This document shows positions 34,429 to 44,489 of a stretch of DNA of 64,000 nt, piece by piece. Origin of the DNA: DASQDN01 sp963844855. GTDB lineage: Bacteria > Acidobacteriota > Terriglobia > Bryobacterales > Bryobacteraceae. The stretch's first letter is position 1; each line of letters starts with the position of its first letter. Location: contig CAWJQP010000023.1 in NCBI GenBank assembly GCA_963844855.1, positions 1-64,000 of the forward strand, written 5' to 3'. The position numbers were made by a program, and so were the translations under genes. The notes under the pieces were generated by a model. It saw only the letters and a program-made list of their open reading frames with translations. It searched no databases and had not been told where the DNA came from.

Positions 34429-35154
34429 ATGTTCGAACCGCTGAAAGACAAAGTCGTGCTGGTTACGGGCGCTGCCAAGCGCGTCGGGCGGGGAATCGCA
34501 TTGCGGTTAGCGCGGGAAGGGGCTCGCGTACTGATTCACTATCACAATTCCGAGGCTGAAGCTCTTCAAGTTGCAACAGAGGCCAATGACGCTGAGTTAT
34601 TTCGCGCAAATCTCGAGAGCGTGACCGAGATCAACTTAATGTTCAGCGCCATTCGCGAGCGGGTCGGACGTCTTGATGGGCTGGTGAATAACGCTGCCAG
34701 ATTTACGCGCTTCGATCCATTGAAGATTACTGAGGCCGATTGGGATTTTATTCATTCGGTGAATCTTAAGGCGACGTTCTTCTGTTGCCAGCAAGGCGCC
34801 CTGGTGATGCAGGATAACGGCGGTGGCCGTATCGTAAACATCAGCTCGATGGGTGGCATCCGTCCGTGGGCCGAGCATACGCATTACTGCGCATCGAAGG
34901 CAGGTGTGATTCACATGACACGGGCGCTCGCGATCGCACTGGCGCCTGACATTAGCGTGAATTCGGTGGCTCCTGGAGTGATTCCCTTCGGAGAGGCGAA
35001 CGATGCGCGTGTTACATCGTTGGTGGCTAAGACGCCGGCGCGACGGGCCGGGACTGCTGATGAGATTGCGGATGGTGTGGTTCATTTCCTCACGGCGACG
35101 AAGTTTGTGACCGGGCAAGTGATGGCGGTGGACGGCGGTTTGAGTCAGGTTTGA
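34429..35154 (+). CDS. SDR-family oxidoreductase (FabG/pteridine-reductase-like)
   Basis: A 241-residue classical short-chain dehydrogenase. The cofactor loop VVLVTGAAKRVGRGIALRLA has the Arg of the NADP-preferring TGxxxRxG pattern seen in pteridine reductases. LVNNAARFTRFDP, the Ser in IVNISSMGG, and YCASKAG (catalytic Tyr-Lys) follow; the C terminus is TGQVMAVDGGLSQ. It follows the EamA gene by 12 bases and closes this operon. The substrate is unknown; a dihydropterin or 3-oxoacyl substrate is possible. Confidence 0.9.
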   Translation: MFEPLKDKVVLVTGAAKRVGRGIALRLAREGARVLIHYHNSEAEALQVATEANDAELFRANLESVTEINLMFSAIRERVGRLDGLVNNAARFTRFDPLKITEADWDFIHSVNLKATFFCCQQGALVMQDNGGGRIVNISSMGGIRPWAEHTHYCASKAGVIHMTRALAIALAPDISVNSVAPGVIPFGEANDARVTSLVAKTPARRAGTADEIADGVVHFLTATKFVTGQVMAVDGGLSQV

Positions 35155-35237
35155 GTTTGCGTCGGCGTTCTCCATCGGCAATTCTTTGCATCGTGGTTAT
35201 CCTGGCCAGCGTTAAAGCTTGTGAACGGTAATACGTA

Positions 35238-35480
35238 TTGGAAATTTCGAGAGCGCTCATCGTTGCAACACTTCTATACCTAGGCAGCTTGATGGTCGCG
35301 TGCAGCACGAAAACGCCCGTTGTCCAGCGAGCCAATCCCGCCTCTACAAACTGTGTGCAGCAGGGGGGAAAGCATGTCGTCGAGCGCGGACCTGGTGGTG
35401 AGTTCGGTGTCTGCCAGTTCTCAGACAATCGCCAGTGCGAGGAATGGGCGCTTCTTCGTGGACAATGTCCGGCCGGATGC
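35238..35480 (+). pseudogene. DUF333 lipoprotein, 5' part (split gene)
   Basis: A lipoprotein start (MEISRALIVATLLYLGSLMVAC, lipobox LMVAC) followed by one DUF333 unit: RANPASTNCVQQGGKHVV, then FGVCQFSDNRQCEEWALLRGQCPAG. Homology stops at 35480, where an IS110 remnant begins. The frame then runs into unrelated codons and stops at 35544-35546. The missing second DUF333 unit is found at 36474-36665, beyond the insertion. DUF333 proteins are small secreted, often tandem-domain lipoproteins of unknown role. Confidence 0.75.
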
Positions 35481-36171
35481 GCAGATGGACCTGATGGTAA
35501 TTCGAGCTCGCGCTGCATTAGTGGTGGCGAGAACATCGCTGGTTAATACTGTGCGAGGACTCGCGAAGTCCGTGGGCGAGCGACTGCCCAAAGTCGACGC
35601 CGAGGCTCTCGATATAGAAGATGCGAAAGCACTGCCGGATGCCTTGCGCGAGGTGCTCAAGCCGATCTTGCAAAGCATAGAGCAATTGACGGTCAAGATT
35701 AAAGCGGCCGACAAAGAACTCGAGCAGATCGCCCGGACTCGTTATCCGGAAACCAAACTGCTGATGCAGGTCAGCGGAGTGGGAACCTTGATCGCTCTGA
35801 CGTTTGTGCTGACAGTGGAGGACAATACCAGATTCCGCAAGAGTAGGGATGTAGGTTGCTTTCTTGGACTACGGCCGCGGCGTGCTGACTCCGGCGAACA
35901 CCGGCCGCAACTGCCAATCACCAAAGAAGGTGATGTGTACTTGCGCGCGCTTCTCGTCCAGGGGGCACACTGTATTTTGAGCCGGCAAGGGCCGGACACG
36001 GACCTGAAGCGATGGGGTACGCGAATCGCTGGCGGCGGAGGGAAGAATGCGAAGAAACGAGCAATTGTCGCGGTAGCGCGGAAGCTGGCGGTATTGTTGC
36101 ATCGACTGTGGACGACGGGCGAGGTCTACGAGCCGCTGCGGAATAGCAACACGCATCCCGTTGCTGCATAG
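35474..36171 (+). pseudogene. IS110-family transposase remnant, catalytic N terminus missing
   Basis: Open frame matching the middle and C-terminal part of an IS110 transposase: PDAQMDLMVIRARAALVVART, then a coiled linker, VSGVGTLIALTFVLTVEDNTRF, VGCFLGLRPRRADSGEH, ITKEGDVYLRALLVQGAHCIL and AIVAVARKLAVLLHRLW. The DEDD catalytic domain (about the first 100-130 residues) is absent, so the copy is dead. It belongs to a different IS110 lineage from the element at the window start. It interrupts a tandem DUF333 gene. Confidence 0.85.
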
Positions 36172-36478
36172 AAGATCAGGTTTGTTTCTATTGCAGATCG
36201 CCGAGTTCGGGTGACTGCGGACGTGGCGGCGGAGCCATTGCTCTGATATTCAGACAATGAGCTCGAGCCTGGAGATGGCAGCACCCGACAAATCGAGGAC
36301 CCCAAAAGGCACCGGGCAAACCAGAGTGCGGATGGAAGCAGGGCGATACGGCGGCTACGAGCGAAACGGCCAAGACTAGGAACGATGATCGTTGCTGAAT
36401 AACTACTTGATGAAGCGACAGCAGCGAATCACTTAGAAAGGGTCAGGAGCTGATAGTGCGATAACACACGAGGTTGAA
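36172..36478 (+). other. IS110 remnant 3' non-coding end
   Basis: About 300 bases after the remnant transposase with no gene. Long 3' non-coding ends are typical of the IS1111 subgroup, where the guide RNA lies downstream of the transposase, so an RNA gene may once have been here. GGATG occurs at both junctions with DUF333 DNA (35475-35479 and 36479-36483) and may be a target-site trace or coincidence. Confidence 0.4.
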
Positions 36479-36665
36479 GGATGTAGGCGTCCGTGTGACC
36501 GGATATGTCACGGTTGCTGCGCGGTACTGCGCTATCACCGGCGGCCGCTACTCAATTAGCTCCCGTAGCGGCGCCGCTGATGAGCAGGGAACCTGTACGT
36601 TTCCAAATGGCCGGACGTGTGACGCAGACGCCTATTACCGCGGAGAATGTCGCGCAGACAAGTGA
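36474..36665 (+). pseudogene. DUF333 unit, 3' part of split lipoprotein gene
   Basis: Reads VGVRVTGYVTVAARYCAITGGRYSI, then GTCTFPNGRTCDADAYYRGECRADK and stop: a complete second DUF333 unit with the same Cys spacing as the one at 35238-35480. It has no signal peptide or credible start. It is best explained as the distal half of the lipoprotein gene cut by the IS110 remnant. Confidence 0.75.
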
Positions 36666-36709
36666 CTGAGTCGGCGCCAATACGTTTTGCGCTAGACTCC
36701 TAGATAACG

Positions 36710-38417
36710 ATGCGCGTACCGTTTAGGCGCCTGCTGTGGCTTGTGCCTGCGTTTCTGGCTATGCCGGCGACACCGCAGTCGCGCGTCGATCCGAAAGCGC
36801 TTTCGATCTATCCATTTACCGGCCAAGGCGGAACAACATTTACCGCCACGATGCGCGCGACGGGACTAGGCGGGGCTGCGAAGGCCGTCGTGACGGACGC
36901 TCCGTTGAAGATTAGTGTCGACCGCATCGAGGCTGATTCCTCCGGGCGATCGAAGACTCCTGTGGATCTGGTGACGCTGCGCGTTGAAGTCGCGGCTGAC
37001 GCGAAACCTGGCCGCTATCCGATTCGATTGATCGCTCGCAATGGGATCTCGAACGCTCTGCCGATTTATGTGGTGGAGAGTTCGGTTATCGGCCGAACCG
37101 AAGGGAGCCCACGATACACGGGAGTCTGCGATTTCGGTTCCCGCTGCTCCCGCGGTGTTTGCCGGAAGACTTTCGCAGCGCGGCGAAGCGGATCACTATA
37201 CGTTTGTCGCGCAGGCCGGTCAGAGTTTGACATTTGAGGTGGTTTCTGGCTTGCCGCACACATTGGCAGGCGGTTCCGCGGCTACGATCGCTAACTTCGA
37301 TCCGTCGCTCACGATCTACGATTCCGAGGGAAGCTGGTTCGATTCGAAACGTTTGAAACGCATCGCCTATAACGATGATCCGGTCATGGCTTTCGGGCGG
37401 TCTTCTGACGCCTATCTGACCCATCGTTTCGAAAAGGCCGGAACATATCTCCTGCGCGTCGAGGCGTTCGCCGGTCAAGGCGGACCGGACTATAGCTATC
37501 AACTGAAAATCGCACCCGGTAGCGTGCCTCAAAAGACTGAGGCTAAATCGGGCGGTTGGTCGGAGCGGTCATGGACGAGGCGACTCGATAGCGATCGCTT
37601 GAACCAGTTGTCAGCGCGGGCCGGGAAGCCACTCGACCAGAAATCGATTGAAAGCTATCGCGCCGGCGCGGAGCCGGCAATGTTCAAATTGCCGGGTACT
37701 TTACAAGGCACTTTGACGGAGCCCGGAGAGACTCATCGCGCGCGATTCCACGTGGATGCGCCAGCCGACATTGCGATTGAAGTAGAAGCGCCGGCGGCCG
37801 CCCCGCCATTCTTCAATCCCGTTGTGCGTCTTCTGAACCACTCGGGTGAAGAGGTGGCCACGAATGTTTTCGCTAATCTTGGCGCCTGCAGTGGAGCGCT
37901 GTCGAAATCGATGCAAGCGAAGACCATCGTGCCACTGCGGGACACGGGCGACTACACGGTGGAGATTCGCGATGCCACCTCAGACTTCGGTGGACCGGAG
38001 TTTCAATATCGCGTGCAGGTTCGGCCGCAGATTCCGCACATCGGTCAAGTTACGATCAGCAGCGATGCCGTGAATCTTGCTCCGGGCGAAGCGAAAACGA
38101 TCCGTGTGCTGTTTGATCGTGAAGAAGGGTTTGAGGGCGGTGTCGCTGTGCTCGCCGAATCGCTGCCACCGGGTGTGTCGGCCGCGGTAGGGGCAGACTT
38201 CGAGCCCGATAAGGATCCGCCGGCCGCCGTCGGGAAACGCGACCGCTACACGCCTCGGTCGGAGCGCGCTGTCGTTATCGTTTCTGCAAGCGCTGAGGCG
38301 CCGGTTTCCGTTGAACCGCACAAGATGAAACTTGTCGTTCGTCCGCTGATGGACGGTAAGCTGGGTGCTCCACTTTCTACAAAATCTCTTTATGTGATGG
38401 TCATACAGAAGCCGTGA
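36710..38417 (+). CDS. Secreted PPC-domain protein, frame interrupted once
   Basis: About 568 residues. A signal peptide (FRRLLWLVPAFLAMPATPQ) is followed by an Ig/TIG-like N-terminal domain (IYPFTGQGGTTFTATMRATGL). The frame shifts by +1 near 37090 and continues with APAVFAGRLSQRGEADHYTFVAQAGQ, the start of a pre-peptidase C-terminal (PPC) domain, with a second related beta domain around LTEPGETHRARFHVDAPA. Such proteins are regularly found before DUF1549/DUF1553 genes in this phylum, and here the stop overlaps the next start. The role is unknown, presumably surface binding. Confidence 0.8.
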
Positions 38418-40912
38418 GATTTGTTTTCGCATTCCTTCTGATCGCGGGGGCAGCCTGGTCCCAAGCCAAAGTAATATCTCTGCACGTCGTCCCGGCGCAG
38501 ACAACTCTGAGAGGAGCCCAGGCGTCGCAGCAGTTTCTTGCGATGGCGAAATATGCCGATGGACAAGAGCGCGATGTAACGGGGAAGGTCGAATGGAGTC
38601 TGTCCGATCCCGGCATGGCGGCGTTCGTTTCTGTCGGGCGCGTGAGTCCTTCCGCGGACGGATCTCTCAGTGTGACGGCGGCGTTCTCGGGGCGCAAAGC
38701 GCAGTCATCTGTACGAATCGAACAGGCTAAGACGATTCGACCAGTTACGTTTACGCGGGAGATCTCCAGCGTTCTAACGAAGCTTGGCTGCAATGGCGCT
38801 GCTTGTCATGGTGGTGTGAAAGGTCAGGGTGGGCTGAAGCTCTCGGCGAGCGCGCTGTATCCGGCCGAGGACTATGAGTGGCTCATGAAGGGCGGCGCTT
38901 ACCAAGTCCTGACGGCTGAAGTAAAGGGGGAGCGCATCCCACGAGTCGATCTTGCGAATCCGGAAAAGAGTCTGCTGCTTTTGAAGCCGACTATGGCTGT
39001 AGCGCATGGCGGCGGCAAACGACTCGACCCCAGTTCGAATGACTACAAGACCATCGTAAGTTGGATTCGCAAGGGCGCGCCGTTTGCGTCTGGTGATGAT
39101 GCCGTAGCGCCCAAGCTCACGCGCCTCGAGTTGTATCCGCCGATGGCGATCGTGCCAGTGGATGGCGAGCATCGCGTGCTGGTGACTGCGCGTTTCAGCA
39201 ACGGACAGACTGAAGACTACACGCATCAGGCGCTTTATGTTTCGAACGATTCGGATGTGGCGTCGATGGGCGCAGGCGGTGTCATCCGGGCGAAACGTCG
39301 CGGGGAAACATCGATTCTCGTACGGGCCGGTGGACAGGTGGCGACTGTGGGAGCCGGTGTGATCGGTCCTCCGATCGCTGATTATCCGAAGATCAGCCGG
39401 TTCAACTTTATCGACGAACATGTGTTTGCGAAACTGCGTAAGTTCGAGATCGTTCCCTCCGAACTGGCTTCCGATTCGGAATTTCTTCGGCGCGTTTGTC
39501 TCGATCTGACGGGAACGCTTCCGCCACCGAATCGCGTGCGGGAGTTTGTTGCGAGCAATGATCCTCGTAAGCGCGAGAAGGTGATCGATGCGCTGATTGC
39601 ATCGCCGGAGTTCATCGATTACTGGACGTTTCGCTTTGCCGACATCTTCCGCGTCTCGATCTTTTCGAATGGTTTGTCGTCGAAGTTCAGCCAACAGTAC
39701 TGGGAATGGATCCGATCGAACATCGAACGCAATCGACCCTATGACGAGATTGCGAGAGAGCGCATTTCGGCGCAAGGTTATGGAGCGGCAACCTCTCATT
39801 TTTTGCCCTACGCCCAGATTGGAGCGCCTGCGGACGTGATGGCTGAGGAAGTTCGTGTCTTCATGGGCCGTCGACTCGATTGCGCGCAATGTCACAACCA
39901 TCCGTACGAGAACTGGAGCCAGGATCAGTTCTGGGGCATGGCCGCTTTCTTTTCCCGTCTCTTCAAATTGGGTCCGGTGGTTGTAGATCATCCGACGAAC
40001 ATGGACTTGAGCTCGAAGGATGTGGGCGGGAAGATCGAACTGCTGCATCCTCGAACAAAGGTTCCCGTCAAGCCTGCGCTTCTCGACAACTCGCCGCTGT
40101 CGATTTCGCCGGAGGGGAATCCGCGCAAGGAACTCGCTCGCTGGTTAACTTCGAATCCGTACTTTGCCGAAGCGGCGGTGAATCGAGTTTGGGGTCATTT
40201 TTTTGCGCGTGGGATTGTTGATCCGGTGGATGACTTCCGTTCGACGAATCCGCCGACTCATCCCGAACTGCTGGCAGCGCTGGCTAACGATTTCCGGGAT
40301 CATCGATTCGATTTACATCACTTGATGAAAACGATCGTTTCGTCGCGAACGTACCAGTTGTCGCATCGGTCGAATGCGACGAATCGGGATGATGTGACGA
40401 ACTACTCTCGGGCGCTGTCTCGTGGTCTTGATGCGGAAGTCCTTCTGGATGCGGTTGTGGATGTTACGGGTGTTCCGGAGACATTTTCCACGGCGATTAC
40501 TGATACCGCAACGGTGGGACAAGCTCCTGTTGGGACTCGGGCGATTCAATTACGCGATCCGGATACCTTCTTTTCGCGGTTTCTCGAGCTTTATGGCCGG
40601 GCGAATCGCGGCGCGATCCCGGAGCGGAATAACAAACCGAATCTCGGCCAGGCGCTGCATGTTCTGGCGGGAGCCACCTATGTGGATCGTCTCAGTATGC
40701 CGAACAGCCGGTTGGCCAAGATGCTGCAATCGGGCGCTGACGACGAGAAGATTTTCGAGGAGTTTTACCTCGCCGCGCTCGGCAGGCCGCCCAGTGGCGA
40801 TGAGGTTCGGGAATTGAAAGAGATTCTGACACAACGCGACGATCGCGAGGCGGGGCTGCGAGAATTCGTCTGGGCCTTGATCAGCGCACGCGAATTCGCG
40901 GAGAATCATTAA
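38414..40912 (+). CDS. DUF1549/DUF1553 protein with Ig-like and CXXCH-type regions
   Basis: An 832-residue secreted protein. A signal peptide (RFVFAFLLIAGAAWSQ) precedes a BIG2-like Ig domain, a single GCNGAACHGG site at about residue 130 (possible c-type heme), and a second Ig-like part. DUF1549 (about 320-530) contains FVASNDPRKREKVIDALIASPEFIDYWTFRFADIFRV and the CAQCHNHPYENW motif, and DUF1553 fills the C-terminal third (WLTSNPYFAEAAVNRVWGHFFARGIVDPVDDFR). Function is unsettled; a planctomycete-type cytochrome-linked hydrolase system has been proposed. It is coupled to a DUF1501 partner 8 bases downstream. Confidence 0.92.
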   Translation: MRFVFAFLLIAGAAWSQAKVISLHVVPAQTTLRGAQASQQFLAMAKYADGQERDVTGKVEWSLSDPGMAAFVSVGRVSPSADGSLSVTAAFSGRKAQSSVRIEQAKTIRPVTFTREISSVLTKLGCNGAACHGGVKGQGGLKLSASALYPAEDYEWLMKGGAYQVLTAEVKGERIPRVDLANPEKSLLLLKPTMAVAHGGGKRLDPSSNDYKTIVSWIRKGAPFASGDDAVAPKLTRLELYPPMAIVPVDGEHRVLVTARFSNGQTEDYTHQALYVSNDSDVASMGAGGVIRAKRRGETSILVRAGGQVATVGAGVIGPPIADYPKISRFNFIDEHVFAKLRKFEIVPSELASDSEFLRRVCLDLTGTLPPPNRVREFVASNDPRKREKVIDALIASPEFIDYWTFRFADIFRVSIFSNGLSSKFSQQYWEWIRSNIERNRPYDEIARERISAQGYGAATSHFLPYAQIGAPADVMAEEVRVFMGRRLDCAQCHNHPYENWSQDQFWGMAAFFSRLFKLGPVVVDHPTNMDLSSKDVGGKIELLHPRTKVPVKPALLDNSPLSISPEGNPRKELARWLTSNPYFAEAAVNRVWGHFFARGIVDPVDDFRSTNPPTHPELLAALANDFRDHRFDLHHLMKTIVSSRTYQLSHRSNATNRDDVTNYSRALSRGLDAEVLLDAVVDVTGVPETFSTAITDTATVGQAPVGTRAIQLRDPDTFFSRFLELYGRANRGAIPERNNKPNLGQALHVLAGATYVDRLSMPNSRLAKMLQSGADDEKIFEEFYLAALGRPPSGDEVRELKEILTQRDDREAGLREFVWALISAREFAENH

Positions 40913-40920
40913 GGAGGGCC

Positions 40921-42238
40921 ATGATGGCACAGCATCCCACTTCTCGCAGAAGTTTCTTGAGTGCGGGATCGCTCGGCTTTCTCGGGCTGACGTTGAGCGA
41001 ATACCTGTCGGCTGCGGCTTCGTCCTCCAGTAAGGCTCCGGTCGCCGGCAAGGCGAATTCGGTCATTCTCTTCTGGCTGGAAGGCGGCCCCAGCCACATC
41101 GACACATGGGATCCGAAGAAGAATAGTAACTTCAAACCGATTTCAACGAACGTCGCCGGGATTCAGGTTTCCGAGCTTTTGCCGAAGATGGCAAAGAAGA
41201 TGGACAAGTTCGCGCTTGTCCGGTCTATGCACACGCGGGGAACTGATCATCCGCAGGCAACGCACTATGCGATCACAGGGCATGAGGTCAATCCTGCGAT
41301 GCAGTTTCCCAGCGTCGGATCGATCATCACAAAGGAGATGGGGCCGCGGAATGCAGTGCCCGCTCATGTTCTGGTTCCCAAATGGGATCGAACTCGTCAA
41401 TACGAAGAGTACTTTCGGGCATCGTTCCTAGGCGGCGAATACGATCCGATGTGCATTCCCGACCCGAGCAGGCCGGGATTCGAAGTCACTGACCTCAGTC
41501 TTGCCTAAGACAGTGTCGCAAGCGGCCATCGATGGCCGATCGGCGTTTCTGAAGGCGGTGGACCGACAGTATCGCGCATTGAACGAGACCGCGGACCATA
41601 CCAACATGGACGCGTTCAGTTCACAGGCGCTAAAGATGATTCTGACGCCGGAAGTGCGGGCCGCGTTCGATCTTTCGAAGGAGTCGGAGAAGATCAAGGA
41701 GCACTACGGCAAGGACTCAGTGGGACAGTCACTTCTGTTAGCGCGAAGGTTGGTGGAAGCAGGGAGCCGCTTCGTGACCGCGGCGGGGTATCACAGCAAC
41801 TCCTGGGATACGCATAGTGACAATGACAAGGGCCATCGCGATCGTCTGGCTCCGACGCTCGATCGCAGCTTGACGGCTCTGATCGAGGATTTGGGTGAGA
41901 GAGGTTTGCTTGATACGACGCTCGTGATAGCGATGGGCGAGTTCGGCCGAACTCCGATCATCAATCCGGCGCTCGGCCGAGATCACTGGCCGAATTGCTG
42001 GTCGCTTGCTCTAGCGGGCGCGGGCATTAAGACCGGTCAGGTAGTTGGCGCGAGCGATGAGCGCGGATACAACGTCACGGAGCGGGTGGTGACGATGGGC
42101 GACTTGTACGCGACCATCTATAAAGCTCTTGGGATCGATTGGACGAAGGAAATTATGAGTCCCATCGGCCGGCCGATCAAGATCGCGAACTCTCTTGATG
42201 ACCGCACAGGTGAGCCTGTGAAGGAATTGTTGGCATAG
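40921..42238 (+). CDS. DUF1501 family protein, frame interrupted once
   Basis: About 438 residues with a Tat leader (SRRSFLSAGSLGFLGL). Sulfatase-like alkaline-phosphatase-fold motifs are SVILFWLEGGPSHIDTWDPK, HTRGTDHPQATHYAITG, NSWDTHSDNDKGH, and VIAMGEFGRTPIINPALGRDHWP. One extra base near 41505 breaks the frame between EVTDLSL and PKTVSQAAIDGRSAFL; both sides are otherwise perfect. It is the obligate partner of DUF1549/DUF1553 proteins. AAGGAGG precedes the ATG. Confidence 0.9.
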
Positions 42239-42275
42239 CGGAAACCCGAAGACAGAGCGCCACGTCTCGGGGTTT

Positions 42276-42857
42276 GTGTCGCCACTCTCGCGCAGGCTGT
42301 TCCTCACATCCATTGCAGCGAGCCCATTCGGGCTTGCACGAAATCGAGTATCGCGCTCGTATCCCAATTGGACGACCGACGATGCGGATCGTGTGCTGAC
42401 GGACTCGCCATGGGCAAAGCCAACGACGGTAGGTGTTCCGGAACTGCGCGCGGAGATTTACCTTACGGTGCGCTGGGCCAGCGCGCTACCGGTTCGACAG
42501 GCGTTTGCTTTACAGCAGTCGAAGGCGCCGGAAACAATTGCGATTGCCGAGCCGGAGTATGTGGTCGAGATCGCGGGCTTTCCAACGACGCTGATTCGGC
42601 AGGGAACAAGGCGCTTTGAAGCCGAATTGGCCGACAGCGCGCGATTGATCGTGGCCGGCAGACCCAACTTAAAGCCGGTATCGGCGCATGTGCCGGAACA
42701 TGGAATGCACCTGATGGCTACGCTGCGCTTTCCGAAGTTCGAAACGCTGGACACGAAAGAAGGCGACATCGCGATTCAGGCGGCGTCGGGTACGGTCAAG
42801 GTCGATCAACGATTCAAGTTGAAGGACATGATCTACGACCGACGTTTGGAGTTGTGA
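42276..42857 (+). CDS. Acidobacterial 'SPWA' hypothetical protein
   Basis: A 193-residue protein with a Tat-type leader (SRRLFLTSIAASPFGLA), then SYPNWTTDDADRVLTDSPWAKPT. That motif heads a family of secreted proteins frequent in Acidobacteriota but without an assigned function. The rest is beta-rich (EIYLTVRWASALPVRQAFAL, YVVEIAGFP). A GTG start 37 bases after the DUF1501 gene suggests the same transcript. Its 3' end overlaps the convergent gene by 25 bases. Confidence 0.7.
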   Translation: MSPLSRRLFLTSIAASPFGLARNRVSRSYPNWTTDDADRVLTDSPWAKPTTVGVPELRAEIYLTVRWASALPVRQAFALQQSKAPETIAIAEPEYVVEIAGFPTTLIRQGTRRFEAELADSARLIVAGRPNLKPVSAHVPEHGMHLMATLRFPKFETLDTKEGDIAIQAASGTVKVDQRFKLKDMIYDRRLEL

Positions 42858-44443
42858 CCGGTTTGCAGGCTTCTGATAATTTCGTCTGCGGAGTCACTTT
42901 GATTGCAGAGTTCACGGAACTCGGCGCGATCGAGTAGACGGGAGACATCGAACTCTCGTACAACCGGCTGCCACAAATCGTACCTATGCGATGTGAACTC
43001 AACGTCAGGTTCGACGGCTGAGCCTGGCGCAAGCGTTAATTTGTAGCTCGGCTTTTGCACGAAAGACACGTCAAGCATCGAATACGTCCATCCGAAGATT
43101 GCCCAGACTCGCATTTGGTCAGTTAGGGGATTGTAGGCAACAGGAACCATCATGCGAAGATCTGTTCCACAATCAGGATCGGAGGCGATATTTTTCGTCC
43201 ACGCTGCGAAATGATTTTTGTCTGCCTGTAGATCGCGACCCTCCTCGACGATCGGGGAACTAAAACCGAGTTCGTGCTTGACGGTCGCATACGCTCCGAA
43301 GAAGAGCGACTCCATTGAGGCCAGTTCTTCTCCGAGAGAACCTGAGACGCCACTCTCGCGAAGTCGCGGCAAATCGATCCACGCGTCGCGACCGAAACCA
43401 TCGTCGAGGACGGTTCTCAGGAAGGTATACGCGCGCGCCCGCCGCAGATAGTGTTCGGCGAGGGGCTCGACTGTAAGATCCGGCCCCACCACGATCCGTT
43501 CGAAGAACCCACAGCCAAACATGCCGAAATCGGCCTGCTTTACGTGCGTTTCGCGCGCCATCGCCCAATAGGCATGAGCGAGGTTGCGGAGGTGTTGCAG
43601 GTAGCTGGTTGATAGCACGAGCCGCGATGTTGCGGGATCGATGTCGGGGCAGATCAAAGGCTCGATCGAATAGAGGACATGTTGATACCAGCCATCGTCC
43701 GCTGTGGGTTTGAGGGAAATTCTGCCGGCTCGCACGGCATCGAAAGCGGTGTCGAAAACCTTGACGCTATCCGGATTCGTGCGCGCTTCCGGAAGATGGT
43801 CGAGCAATGTGGATTCCGGCGTACGTGATGGAGGTAATATGCAACGCTCGAGACCGTCTTTGAGAAGGTGCGGGCGCGAAAACGAATTCGTTATTCTCGT
43901 GACGAACTTCAAGAGGCGCTGGTAAGCAGCCAGTAAGTTCGGCTCGGAGCGTATTGCGTTTGCCGCGGCTTCCGGTCTTGCAGAAAGATGTTTTCGCAGT
44001 TCATCGGTCCACGTGTAGAAGCTGAGCGGCTTCGATTGGTGACTGGCAAAGAAGTTGTCGATCAGTTCCGATACGCCTACCCGGCCGGGTGGAATTCTTT
44101 CGAGGGACCCGCCGGCAAACCGCGCTGCCATCAGTGTGTCGGAAACCGAATTAAGACCTGCGACACGTTCGATCGTCTCCGAGAGATTGTTCAACAACGC
44201 GCCTTTGGGGGCCATCGCGCCCAGCCCTCGCTGAACCGCGATTTCGATCATGGCGTAGAGGCCATCATCGAATTGTTTAGCCTTCGTCTCCAGCAGGGCC
44301 GAGGACACGAAAGGATTACGTCTCAGTTCCGGCATCGGAAATAGCGTCGGTTGTCCCGGCCACGTTTCTCGCGGCTCGACTTCCAGACGGAGGATTTGTG
44401 TGGTTCTGTCGACATCAATGCGGCAATTTTTGGCGGAAGGCAT
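42833..44443 (-). CDS. Large hypothetical protein, no recognised domain
   Basis: A 536-residue intact frame without signal peptide or membrane segment, predicted mixed alpha/beta and cytoplasmic. Notable stretches are SFYTWTDELRKHL, DPATSRLVLSTSYLQHLRNLAHAYWA, FGMFGCGFFERIVVGPDLTVEPLAEHYLRRARAY and MMVPVAYNPLTDQMRVWAIFGWTYSMLDVSF. I do not recognise the family. It is a single-gene unit divergent from the second DUF1549/DUF1553 gene and convergent with the SPWA gene. Composition and codon pattern are like its neighbours, so it is a real gene. Confidence 0.75.
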   Translation of the reverse strand: MPSAKNCRIDVDRTTQILRLEVEPRETWPGQPTLFPMPELRRNPFVSSALLETKAKQFDDGLYAMIEIAVQRGLGAMAPKGALLNNLSETIERVAGLNSVSDTLMAARFAGGSLERIPPGRVGVSELIDNFFASHQSKPLSFYTWTDELRKHLSARPEAAANAIRSEPNLLAAYQRLLKFVTRITNSFSRPHLLKDGLERCILPPSRTPESTLLDHLPEARTNPDSVKVFDTAFDAVRAGRISLKPTADDGWYQHVLYSIEPLICPDIDPATSRLVLSTSYLQHLRNLAHAYWAMARETHVKQADFGMFGCGFFERIVVGPDLTVEPLAEHYLRRARAYTFLRTVLDDGFGRDAWIDLPRLRESGVSGSLGEELASMESLFFGAYATVKHELGFSSPIVEEGRDLQADKNHFAAWTKNIASDPDCGTDLRMMVPVAYNPLTDQMRVWAIFGWTYSMLDVSFVQKPSYKLTLAPGSAVEPDVEFTSHRYDLWQPVVREFDVSRLLDRAEFRELCNQSDSADEIIRSLQTGHNSKRRS

Positions 44444-44462
44444 AATGGTAGGCGCTCTTACG

Positions 44463-44468
44463 TATAAT
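44463..44468 (+). promoter_or_regulatory. Candidate -10 box before second DUF1549/DUF1553 gene
   Basis: A perfect TATAAT lies 21 bases before ATG 44490 in the 46-base divergent gap. No convincing -35 hexamer is visible at 17-18 bases, and the match could be chance. Confidence 0.3.
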
Positions 44469-44489
44469 CTGTCTAGAGTTTAGGTTAGG

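Noticed and set aside
38774..40048. 424-codon minus-strand frame
   Set aside because: Shadow of the DUF1549/DUF1553 coding sequence on the plus strand, which carries all recognisable motifs.
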